From NCBI GenBank assembly GCA_025454955.1, contig JALONL010000010.1:1-64000 (forward strand): a stretch of DNA of 64,000 bases. Direction: 5' to 3'. Source of the DNA: Bacteroidia bacterium. Its GTDB lineage: Bacteria; Bacteroidota; Bacteroidia; Palsa-965. A program made the position numbers and the translations under genes. The notes under the pieces were generated by a model. The model saw only the letters and a program-made list of their open reading frames with translations. It was not told the origin of the DNA and did not search any database. This document shows, piece by piece, positions 9,241-21,059 of this stretch (positions are counted from its first letter, which is position 1; every line of letters begins with the position of its first letter).

Positions 9241-10206
9241 TTACCGGCCCTGACCCAGTTTGGCATCAATGCTCAGTGTGGCGTGCGGAACGCTGCGAAG
9301 GCGTTCTTTGGGAATGAGTTTCCCGGTTACACGGCAAATGCCATAGGTTTTGTTTTGAATGCGGATGAGCGCATTCTTCAGGTTCTGGATGTATTTTTCC
9401 TGACGCGCAGCGAGGTGCGCGGTTTCTTCTTTCGAAAGCACATCCGATCCGTCTTCCAGCAGTTTGAAGGTGGGAGAGGTATCGTCGGTGCCATGATCGT
9501 CTTTGTGCGAGAGCGTATTCTTGAGCAGCTCGTAGTCGCGGGTGGCTTCTTCTAATTTTTTGTTAATGAGTTCCTTGAATTCTACAAGTTCAGCGTCGGA
9601 ATAACGTGAACGCTGATCGTCATTGCCGTTTTTGGCTTCAGGTTTATTGTTTTTTACAGACATACCCACATTCGGTTTCACTACAGATTTAACAGCAGGA
9701 GAATTTACTTTAACGTTTGGAGGAGTGGTTTTGTTTTGTGTCGCGGGCTTTACCACAGGTGCAGCGGCTTTTGGAGCAACAGGTTTTGCTGCTGTTTTTG
9801 CCGGAGCTGCTTTAGCGGGTGCTTTTGAAACGGCCTGTTTTTTGGCCGGGGCCGGTTTGGCTTTTACAGCTTTAGCCGGAGCTTTCTTTGCACCAGAGGT
9901 TTTGGCCGGAGCGGATTTTGAGCTGGTTTTTTTAGATGCGCCCGTTTTGGAAGCGGGGGCGGGTTTGACGGCCTTTTTGGGTGCTGCTTTGGCCGGTTTA
10001 GCCGGAGCTTTTTTTACCGGGGCAGCTTTTTTAGCTCCCGCTGCTGCTCGCGCAGGTTTGGCGGGAGCTTTTTTTACGGATGATTTAGCAGCCGGTTTCG
10101 CTTTTACCGTCGACTTAACCTTGGTCCCCGCTTTTTTTGCGGGGACTGAGGCTTTTTTTGCGGCCGGTTTGGCGGGTGCTTTTTTGATTGGTTTTTTGGC
10201 CATCAC
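9241..10206 (-). CDS. DksA/TraR-like protein with long Ala/Lys/Pro-rich (histone H1-like) N-terminus
   Basis: C-term ELVEFKELINKKLEEATRDYELLKN...RIQNKTYGICRVTGKLIPKERLRSVPHAT; N-term KKAPAKPAAKKA repeats. Confidence 0.8.
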   Translation of the reverse strand: MMAKKPIKKAPAKPAAKKASVPAKKAGTKVKSTVKAKPAAKSSVKKAPAKPARAAAGAKKAAPVKKAPAKPAKAAPKKAVKPAPASKTGASKKTSSKSAPAKTSGAKKAPAKAVKAKPAPAKKQAVSKAPAKAAPAKTAAKPVAPKAAAPVVKPATQNKTTPPNVKVNSPAVKSVVKPNVGMSVKNNKPEAKNGNDDQRSRYSDAELVEFKELINKKLEEATRDYELLKNTLSHKDDHGTDDTSPTFKLLEDGSDVLSKEETAHLAARQEKYIQNLKNALIRIQNKTYGICRVTGKLIPKERLRSVPHATLSIDAKLGQGR

Positions 10207-10232
10207 AAAATCAGATCAATTCGTAGTTCAAA

Positions 10233-10901
10233 TTAGAAATGGTCGAATGCTCCGCGCTCAATGTCAGACTCATGTCCTTCATCGATACGGGGACCATTTG
10301 AAGCGGGCGTGTCGTTATCGTCCATGCCCATGTCGAAATCCATCATGTTGTCATCAGCCGGCTCGGGGGCGGGGGGCGTAGCAACAGGAGCCGGTGCGGG
10401 CTTGGGAGCCGGGGCTTTTTTAACGGGAGCCGGTTTGGGCGCGGGCGCTGCTTTGGGTGCGGGCGCGGCTTTTTTAACCGGGGCCGGTTTTGGAGCCGGA
10501 GCGGCTTTTTTCACAGGAGATGGTTTAGGTGCGGGCGCTGCTTTTTTGGCGGGCGCTGCTTTTTTTGCCGGAGCGGCCTTTTTCGCCGGAGCGGCCTTCT
10601 TCACCGGAGCGGCTTTTTTTCCCGATTTAACCGGGGCGGCTTTTTTAGGCGCGGCCTTTTTAGCGGCTTTTTTGGCCGATTTTACCGGGGTGGCCTTTTT
10701 GGCTGCTTTTTTGGGTGCCGCTTTTTTAGTGGCTTTTTTGGGCGCCGCTTTCGCTGCTTTTTTGGGAGCTGCTTTTTTCACCGCTTTTTTGGGTGCCGCT
10801 TTTTTAGCCGCTTTCTTTGGTGCGGCCTTTTTGGCTGCCTTTTTTACTCCACCAGCTTTAGCGGGAGCCTTTTTTGTAGCCTTTTTCGCTTTTTTCGCCA
10901 T
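10233..10901 (-). CDS. Histone H1-like AAPKKA-repeat protein with acidic C-terminus
   Basis: MAKKAKKATKKAPAKAGGVKKAAKKAAPKKA...; C-term DDNMMDFDMGMDDND. Confidence 0.75.
   Translation of the reverse strand: MAKKAKKATKKAPAKAGGVKKAAKKAAPKKAAKKAAPKKAVKKAAPKKAAKAAPKKATKKAAPKKAAKKATPVKSAKKAAKKAAPKKAAPVKSGKKAAPVKKAAPAKKAAPAKKAAPAKKAAPAPKPSPVKKAAPAPKPAPVKKAAPAPKAAPAPKPAPVKKAPAPKPAPAPVATPPAPEPADDNMMDFDMGMDDNDTPASNGPRIDEGHESDIERGAFDHF
10400..10860 (-). repeat. Imperfect tandem repeats encoding KKAAPKKA/APKPAPVKKA units
   Basis: direct reading of repetitive ggcgccgcttttttag-like units. Confidence 0.7.
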
Positions 10902-10914
10902 GGTTCGGAAGGTT

Positions 10915-14412
<3,498 letters not shown>

Positions 14413-14480
14413 TGCGCGCGAAGTTAGTGAAAAGTGCTGAAACAGCAGAGCTTCCGCCCTTTCGGGAGGTAATTCGGCAA

Positions 14481-14529
14481 AGCCCGGCGAAACGAATAAG
14501 TGAGTAAAAACAAATTACGCCGCCGGGCT
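14481..14529. repeat. Stem-loop AGCCCGGCG...CGCCGGGCT upstream of ileS
   Basis: 9-bp perfect inverted repeat, about 70 bp upstream of ileS start. Confidence 0.5.
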
Positions 14530-14670
14530 ATCTAATTCGCACAGGAATAAGGCGCACCGGTATGCGGCGGAGGAGGAGGGAGGATATGAACTTTGTGAAG
14601 TGGTTCATTACACTACGAAGATAAGTACGAAATCAGAAATAGATTCCCGGCGGTTTATTAAAAAGATCGT

Positions 14671-15564
14671 TTACCACGACATCGTCATACGCCCGATTAC
14701 TTTTCCGTGTAAATATTTGGTTCCGTCCAGATGCACTTCATCGTTTACATCTGTAAGATACCAAACTCCTTCGCGTACACCATTAATCATCAGCCCCTGA
14801 CTTCTGAGTCTGCCATCCCGGTCGTAGAAACACCACTCACCGGTTTTCTCGCCGTGTTGATAAAACCCCTGAACGCGAATCTGTCCGTTCAGGCGGCGTT
14901 TTTCGTAATAGCCGGTTTTGCGTGAGCCGGTTTTTACCACATAAGGTATTACTTCACCACAATACCTTCCTCTGGGGAGATATTTTATGAAAGACTCCTC
15001 TGACCGGGCAGAAATCTGCGACAGGTAATCAAGAACTGCCAGCAAGGTTTTTTTATGCTCCAGCGAGTCTGGCCAGATTTGTGGGTCAGACCATTGTTTG
15101 AGGCAGTAAAAGCCATTACAGTTCATTTCTGCTTTTAGTGAAACTGTGGCAAATACATTTTGGGGCTGTTTCAACTCTTTTTCGTGAGGTATAAATTTGA
15201 GCAATTCAATTACACGTAATAACTTCCTGCTTGTATCTGCATTGAGATGATGCGTTTTCGAAATCCAGTAATTTGTGGTTTTGGGGTCGTTGGGTCGAGT
15301 ACACACCTGAATAAAGTGGGTGAGTGAAGCCGAGCAGGTTTGAGGATATTTGCGCAACTCTAAAAAACTATTTTGTCTCCATTTCAACCTGTAAATATCA
15401 AGCAATGAATCAGGTTGATTTCCCAGCGATTTCAAAGAATCGGCCGTGAGGTGAAAGGGAAGAGGAGCCTTGCCACAGAATGTGGTATAAATATTTTGAG
15501 AGCAGATAAAATTGGGCAATAAAATGAGAAGTATGAAAATAAAGCGAGGCATAATTATCGTCAT
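14671..15564 (-). CDS. Secreted MORN-repeat/YwqK-like protein
   Basis: NGQIRVQGFYQHGEKTGEWCFYDRDGRLRSQGLMINGVREGVWYL; signal peptide MPRFIFILLILLPNFICS. Confidence 0.65.
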   Translation of the reverse strand: MTIIMPRFIFILLILLPNFICSQNIYTTFCGKAPLPFHLTADSLKSLGNQPDSLLDIYRLKWRQNSFLELRKYPQTCSASLTHFIQVCTRPNDPKTTNYWISKTHHLNADTSRKLLRVIELLKFIPHEKELKQPQNVFATVSLKAEMNCNGFYCLKQWSDPQIWPDSLEHKKTLLAVLDYLSQISARSEESFIKYLPRGRYCGEVIPYVVKTGSRKTGYYEKRRLNGQIRVQGFYQHGEKTGEWCFYDRDGRLRSQGLMINGVREGVWYLTDVNDEVHLDGTKYLHGKVIGRMTMSW

Positions 15565-15866
15565 TTTACTTGTCGTTTAAATTTCTCAGGATTTTCTCTG
15601 GCATGAGAAAGTGAATGAAAAACTAACATATCCGGTTTAACCACATACACTAATAAATAAGGAAAAGATGGCAATAAAACAGCACGAAAATTATTCCAAT
15701 ATAAACTTCTTGACAAAGGATATTTGCATACTATTTGAATCGTTTCCTGTATTTCTTCCCAAAACCGATCTCCAAGATCCTTACTTATCAGAGAATAGTA
15801 ATCATACGTAGCAAGAATGTCAATATTAGCCTTTCTAAGTAATTTATACTTGCGGACGGGAGCCAT
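15561..15866 (-). CDS. RelE/ParE family toxin
   Basis: KANIDILATYDYYS..LGDRFWEEIQETIQIVCKYPLSRSLYWNNFRAVLLPSFPYLLVYVV. Confidence 0.8.
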   Translation of the reverse strand: MAPVRKYKLLRKANIDILATYDYYSLISKDLGDRFWEEIQETIQIVCKYPLSRSLYWNNFRAVLLPSFPYLLVYVVKPDMLVFHSLSHARENPEKFKRQVK

Positions 15867-16132
15867 TAGAATTGATTACGCCGGTTCAAGATTTCCGATT
15901 TTAACTCTTCGAAACTGCATAATTCAGCCGTACCATTTTCAAATTCCTGATTGCGTAACAGAAGTTCATTTTTTTGGTCGTCTGTAAGCAAATCACCAAG
16001 AGACAGGTCTGAATATCCGTTTTCTTCGGTTGTTTCTGTCTCCTCAAACAAATTGGCAATTTTATTGAGTGTCGATATATCGGCATGGTCAATTTTATGA
16101 CGCAGAAATGATCTTAATGTTTCGGCACTCAT
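15866..16132 (-). CDS. Antitoxin of ParE-type module
   Basis: 88-aa ORF whose stop overlaps the toxin start; acidic, ends SFEELKSEILNRR. Confidence 0.65.
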   Translation of the reverse strand: MSAETLRSFLRHKIDHADISTLNKIANLFEETETTEENGYSDLSLGDLLTDDQKNELLLRNQEFENGTAELCSFEELKSEILNRRNQF

Positions 16133-16197
16133 GGACTTAATTTTTTATAAAGATAATAAGGCACCAGGCCATTTCAAAAAAATACTCATCAAGCCCA

Positions 16198-16344
16198 TTA
16201 GCTGGCTTTTGGATTTAATTTTCGTTGCATGATGCGGGTTTTCACCTCATCCCAAGTTGAATAATGCGCCTTGCCTTTTGCTTTTAAATCAATTCGCCTA
16301 TCCAGTTCATTTTTCTGTGCTGCTGTTAATTTCTGTTTTCCCAT
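16198..16344 (-). CDS. Short orphan addiction-module antitoxin-like ORF (48 aa, absent from ORF track)
   Basis: manual translation MGKQKLTAAQKNELDRRIDLKAKGKAHYSTWDEVKTRIMQRKLNPKAS resembles the C-terminal part of 'addiction module component' proteins. Confidence 0.5.
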   Translation of the reverse strand: MGKQKLTAAQKNELDRRIDLKAKGKAHYSTWDEVKTRIMQRKLNPKAS

Positions 16345-16384
16345 AACACTTCCGGGTTAAATTATCTGTAGTGAAAACACCAAC

Positions 16385-17770
16385 TCATTTCCTCCGCCAC
16401 AACTCCATTTCCCGCAATCCACAATCCACAATTTCATAATCTTCCGGAGCCTGCTCCCCACGCGGCAATATCATCCATTCAGGAGCAGGAGTTTCAGGAG
16501 TGGCCATGCTTAGTTTGTGAAAACGCCATGCGCTTTGCAGCAATGTCCAATCGGTGCCGCCCGTGGAGCGGCCCAGGATGCTGCCGGGCGGTACAATGCC
16601 GGCTACGGTTTCAAGGTCGCGGAGTTTGTTTTCGTCGCGTTTATACGTTCCGGCAAGTGCCACCATTGCCACCACGGCACCGGCAAGCATGGCGGCTCCG
16701 GCCACGGTGAGGATGCGGCTTACAGTAATTTTCTGCGCCAGTTTTTGCTGCAAGGCAACCGTGTAAGGATGCAGAAAAATGGCACAGCCCAGCGCAATAA
16801 GCGGCAATGCAGTAACCAGATAAAACCCGCGCTGCTCCAGCGTAACCATAAGCGGAAGTATGCCCGACAGACCCGCAGCCAGCATAAACAGCGTAAGGCG
16901 GTTGTTGCGCGCGGCGACGGCTTTTTTGCGCATCAGCAAAAAGAGCACTGCGGCAATGGCCACCACCGGCAATGTATTGAGAAATAACTCGTAAAGCTGG
17001 TGGAAACGGCCTGTGCCCGTGTTGTTAAGCCCCGCAAAAGTGCTTACAAAACGACTTTCAAAATAGGCTGCAAAGCTGCGGTGCGCCGCCTCGTTAAACC
17101 AGCAGAATGCCACAGTGGCCAGCGGAACAGCCAGCACAAGCACCGTTTGCCTCACCGCATCCAAAAACGTGCTGCGCCGCATAATGAGCCACCAAAGCCC
17201 CGGCGCGGCAACGAGAAACATGCCCTGCACGCCCTTGGTAAGTCCGGCGGCAATAATCCAAACACCGGCCATCACCAGGTGCAGCGTTTCGTGTTTGCCT
17301 TCGTGCAGTGCCCGCATCAGATGCAGCGTGGCCGCCAGTGTAAACACGCTCAGCGTACCTTCAATTACATTGTTGTGGAAAGCCCAGAACGTAACGGGCA
17401 TAATCATCCAGCACAGCACAGCCATCCAGCCCGATTGCCCGTGGCCTGTGGCTTTCATTACTTTAAGCAGGAGCCACACACTGAGCAGCGCAGCCACCAG
17501 ATCGTAAATGCGCTCGGTGAGGAACGAATTGCCCAGCACATAAAAAAACGTACCCTGCAGCATAAAAAACAGCGGAGGCTGCTCGTGGCAAATGGCCATT
17601 ACCGTATTGGTGCATTTCGGCTCCCAGAACGTGCCTTCGCCGGAGGCAAAATTCATGCTCACATTGGCATACATAATGCCGTCGAAAAACATGCCCCGCA
17701 TAAAAATAGTGGGCAGCAGCAACGCGGCACAAATTCCAATTATGAGCCAGGTGAGCGGAATACGCGACAT
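16385..17770 (-). CDS. Family 39-like membrane glycosyltransferase
   Basis: MSRIPLTWLIIGICAALLLPTIFMRGMFFDGIMYANVSMNF; multi-TM; track N-terminus (to 17962) overlaps the RidA gene. Confidence 0.75.
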   Translation of the reverse strand: MSRIPLTWLIIGICAALLLPTIFMRGMFFDGIMYANVSMNFASGEGTFWEPKCTNTVMAICHEQPPLFFMLQGTFFYVLGNSFLTERIYDLVAALLSVWLLLKVMKATGHGQSGWMAVLCWMIMPVTFWAFHNNVIEGTLSVFTLAATLHLMRALHEGKHETLHLVMAGVWIIAAGLTKGVQGMFLVAAPGLWWLIMRRSTFLDAVRQTVLVLAVPLATVAFCWFNEAAHRSFAAYFESRFVSTFAGLNNTGTGRFHQLYELFLNTLPVVAIAAVLFLLMRKKAVAARNNRLTLFMLAAGLSGILPLMVTLEQRGFYLVTALPLIALGCAIFLHPYTVALQQKLAQKITVSRILTVAGAAMLAGAVVAMVALAGTYKRDENKLRDLETVAGIVPPGSILGRSTGGTDWTLLQSAWRFHKLSMATPETPAPEWMILPRGEQAPEDYEIVDCGLREMELWRRK

Positions 17771-17781
17771 GCTTGTACGAA

Positions 17782-18201
17782 TCAGTCGATGGTGGCCATT
17801 ACCTTCAGTTCTATGGCAATGGGTGTGGGCAAACAATTTATCTCCAGCGTGGTGCGGCAGGGCGGATTTTCGGGGAAATACTCGGCCCAGAGGCGGTTGT
17901 AGGTGGGAAAATCGTCTTTCATGTTGGTAAGAAAAACGGTAACGTCCACAATGTTTTCCCAACTGCTTCCGGCATCTTCCAGTATCCAGCGCACATTCTG
18001 AAACACGCTGCGCACCTGTGTTTCGATGTCGTAGCTTAGGATGTTCCGGTTTTCATCAAGCTCCACGCCCGGAATTTTTTTCGAACCTTTTTCGCGCGGG
18101 CCCACGCCCGAAAGGAAAAGCAAATTGCCCACACGGCGGGCGTGCGGATAATGCCCCACGGGTTCGGGCGCTTTTGACGAGTTTATGCTTTGTTCGTTCA
18201 T
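17782..18201 (-). CDS. RidA/YjgF-family protein
   Basis: GNLLFLSGVGPREKGSK...VRSVFQNVRWILEDAGSSWENIVDVTVFLTNM. Confidence 0.85.
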   Translation of the reverse strand: MNEQSINSSKAPEPVGHYPHARRVGNLLFLSGVGPREKGSKKIPGVELDENRNILSYDIETQVRSVFQNVRWILEDAGSSWENIVDVTVFLTNMKDDFPTYNRLWAEYFPENPPCRTTLEINCLPTPIAIELKVMATID

Positions 18202-18328
18202 ACGTTGTGTGAAAGCACGAAGATAAGCGATCAGCACAGAAGCAGAAAGCGGGAAATGAGAGTTATACTACAGTCGTACTCTGTTTCTCTGGTACATCTC
18301 ATCACATCCATTATTAAATTACCCGACA

Positions 18329-19363
18329 GTGGCGAGAAACAATTGGAAGCCGCTTATTTTTATGGCAATGTGGAAGCATTTCTCCCGAAAAATAAATTTG
18401 TTTACATTATTTCCCCAAGCTGTGACAACCAATACCGAAACGCAATCTCTTCTTTACGCCCTCTGGCAACGTTATTCCGACCCCTCGCAGCAACAAACCG
18501 AGCGAAAAAAATTCTGGAGCGAAGACTCGGAGTTGCTTCACCGGCTTGGTGTGAGTTTGGAAGAGACAATCGGCTTTCTGTTTTTCGAAAAACGCAGCTT
18601 CGCACAATTCGAAAGCTGGATTGAAGCGCGCAACCGCAATTCGCAATCACAAAATCCGCCTCCGCAGCACGATGCCGCTCCGGTGCTTTCAGAAACCGAC
18701 CTGCTTTTCTGGCAGCAAAACGGCTACCTCGTATTGCCCCATGCCGTGGCCGACGAAGATTGCGATGCCGCTGCCCAGGCAGTGTGGCAGTATATGCGCG
18801 CCGACCGGCACAATCCTTCCACCTGGTACAACAATCACGAAGGCAAACGCGGCATGATGCTTCAGTTTTTCGATCATCCTGCGCTCGACCGCAACCGGCG
18901 TTCGGCGCGCATACGCAAGGCTTACGAGCAATTGTACGGCCACACCGATATACTGCTTACCATAGACAAGGTAAGTTTCAATGCCCCCGAAACCGACACA
19001 CACCTTTTTACAGGCTCACCGCTGCATTGGGATGTAAGTTTAGTGCCGCCCGTGCCGTACAACTTACAGGGCCTGCTCTATCTGCACGATGTAAGTGCCA
19101 ATCAGGGCGCGTTTCAATGTGTGCCCGGCTTTCATTTGCAAATAGACCAGTGGCTCCGCAGCCTTCCACCCGATACCGATCCGCGCCGAATCATTGCAGA
19201 TGTGGCACAACCCGTAACCATACCCGGAAAAAAAGGCGACATGATAATCTGGCACAATGCACTGCCCCATTGCGCCACACCCAACAGGAGCTCAGAGCCA
19301 CGGTTGGTGCAGTATATTACGTGGTATGAACGTAACCGGAAAATGAACGGTGAGTGGAAATAA
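18329..19363 (+). CDS. Phytanoyl-CoA dioxygenase family protein (start uncertain; GTG at 18422 possible)
   Basis: LPHAVADEDCDAAAQAVWQYM...LHWDVSLVPPVPYNLQGLLYLHDVSANQGAFQCVPGFH...NALPHCATPNRS. Confidence 0.8.
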   Translation: MARNNWKPLIFMAMWKHFSRKINLFTLFPQAVTTNTETQSLLYALWQRYSDPSQQQTERKKFWSEDSELLHRLGVSLEETIGFLFFEKRSFAQFESWIEARNRNSQSQNPPPQHDAAPVLSETDLLFWQQNGYLVLPHAVADEDCDAAAQAVWQYMRADRHNPSTWYNNHEGKRGMMLQFFDHPALDRNRRSARIRKAYEQLYGHTDILLTIDKVSFNAPETDTHLFTGSPLHWDVSLVPPVPYNLQGLLYLHDVSANQGAFQCVPGFHLQIDQWLRSLPPDTDPRRIIADVAQPVTIPGKKGDMIIWHNALPHCATPNRSSEPRLVQYITWYERNRKMNGEWK

Positions 19364-19378
19364 TTAAAATGAAAAAAG

Positions 19379-19526
19379 TGGGAGCGAACCGTACAAATCA
19401 ATAAAAAATCACCTGCTCCCGTGCGCTCTCCTGGCCGCCCCAATTACACAAACAACATTGTACACCGGGCGGCCATCCGTTTGCCCGGGGCTAGAAATTC
19501 ATACCACCTGATGCAATAAAAAACCA
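19379..19526 (-). repeat. Structured dispersed repeat, copy E1
   Basis: ggagcgaacc at 19381; TGGCCGCCC (19432-19440)/GGGCGGCCA (19467-19475); revcomp of TAGCCCCGGG box at 3' side. Confidence 0.65.
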
Positions 19527-19548
19527 CCCCCCAAAAAACGGGCAGGCA

Positions 19549-20679
19549 TCAAACCGCTTTAGGCACATTCAGCATCTCATTCAGCTTAAACGAAAGATCC
19601 ATAAAAATAATCTTAGGACTTCCGTTCCGCTCAATATGCTGTGCGGCGGTGTTGAGCTCATCAATAAAGCGTTCGCCGTTGGCTTTGTGTACAAACGGGG
19701 CAAACTTTTGCACAAAGCCCAACTCTTCGCCCGTGAGGCGCACCAGCGAGGCATCGCCGTAATTGAGCACGAGGCTGTCGCGCACGAGTTCGAGCGAGTA
19801 GCCCAGAAATTGCTTCTGCCGCTCACGGCCTATCGAGGCGAGTTCATCAACAGAAGCAATTACTTTTTGTGCGTCGAATTTCAAACTCGCGCGCATCCAT
19901 TTCTGGAATGTGGCTAAGTAAAATGCGGCGTTTTCGTCGCGCTCAATGAGCAGGCGTGCGGCGGCGTAGCTTCCGTCGGCCTGATAGGCCATTTTGGCGG
20001 CATCGTCGGCACTTAGCTGGTGGCGTTGTACCAGTGCATCGCGCAAATCGTTATCGGCAATGCGGCGCACTTTTACCAATTGTGTGCGGCTTACAATGGT
20101 GCGCAGCAACTGGTCTTCGCTTTCGGTAACCAGCAGGAAAAGTGTTTTATCGGGCGGCTCTTCCAGAATTTTGAGCAGCTTGTTGGCGGCCTGCAGATTC
20201 ATCTTTTCGGCCATCCATATTATCATTATTTTGTATTCGCCCTCAAAGGTGGTGAGGCTGAGTTTGCGCAAAATTTCGCCGCTTTCCTCGGTGCCAATTA
20301 CGGCCTGCTTGTTTTCTGCTTCCAGCCGCCCAAACCACTCGTCGAGCGTGAGGTATGGATTTTCGAGAAAAGCCTGCCGCCACTCGGTAATTACATTCGT
20401 GCTCACGCGCACATCTTTCGACAGCGCCACCGGATACACAAAGTGCAGGTCGGGATGCACCAATTTATCGTACTTCACACACGAAGGACATTCGCCGCAG
20501 GCTTCTTCGGCTCCGCGCCGGGTGCAGTGTACATAGCGCGCATAAGCCAGCGCCAGCGCCAATGCCCCCGAACCCTGGGGCCCGAAAAACAGCTGCGCAT
20601 GGCTTATGCGGCTGCCCGATACGGTGTGTATCAGTCGCTGTTTAACGTCGGTCTGACCAATGATGTCGCGGAAAAACAT
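19549..20679 (-). CDS. holB: DNA polymerase III delta prime/gamma-tau-like subunit
   Basis: DIIGQTDVKQRLIHTVSGSRISHAQLFFGPQGSGALALALAYARYVHC...CGECPSC...ANKLLKILEEPPDKTLFLLV. Confidence 0.88.
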   Translation of the reverse strand: MFFRDIIGQTDVKQRLIHTVSGSRISHAQLFFGPQGSGALALALAYARYVHCTRRGAEEACGECPSCVKYDKLVHPDLHFVYPVALSKDVRVSTNVITEWRQAFLENPYLTLDEWFGRLEAENKQAVIGTEESGEILRKLSLTTFEGEYKIMIIWMAEKMNLQAANKLLKILEEPPDKTLFLLVTESEDQLLRTIVSRTQLVKVRRIADNDLRDALVQRHQLSADDAAKMAYQADGSYAAARLLIERDENAAFYLATFQKWMRASLKFDAQKVIASVDELASIGRERQKQFLGYSLELVRDSLVLNYGDASLVRLTGEELGFVQKFAPFVHKANGERFIDELNTAAQHIERNGSPKIIFMDLSFKLNEMLNVPKAV

Positions 20680-21059
20680 ACTGCGAAGATAACAACCTGC
20701 CGGGCTTCTGGCAATGCCGGTGCTTTATTGCGCCAAACAGTGGTTGTTTATCCGCTCCGGTTTTTTCATTCGCCGGATATTAAACAAGGTTACGATATCC
20801 TGATCTGTTGATAATTATTTTCACCGGCGCTTCATTTTTCCTGTTTAGCGGTGATGGGTATTATGTGGATGATTTCCCCATAAAAACAATCAAACAGGCA
20901 TCAATTTCCTGCAAAAACAATTTCTTTCTTGCCCACAATAACCATTTACAAACATTTGTAAGTTATGGCAACAAGAACGGTTAATAAAACCTGCCCTGAC
21001 GATGTAAATACTTCCGATTGCATATCGTTAAATTAGCCCAAACATCAAGACACACACTC

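Noticed and set aside
16385-17962. Track N-terminus of the glycosyltransferase ORF (17771-17962)
   Set aside because: Overlaps the RidA gene and has His/Arg-rich shadow sequence; real start placed at 17770.
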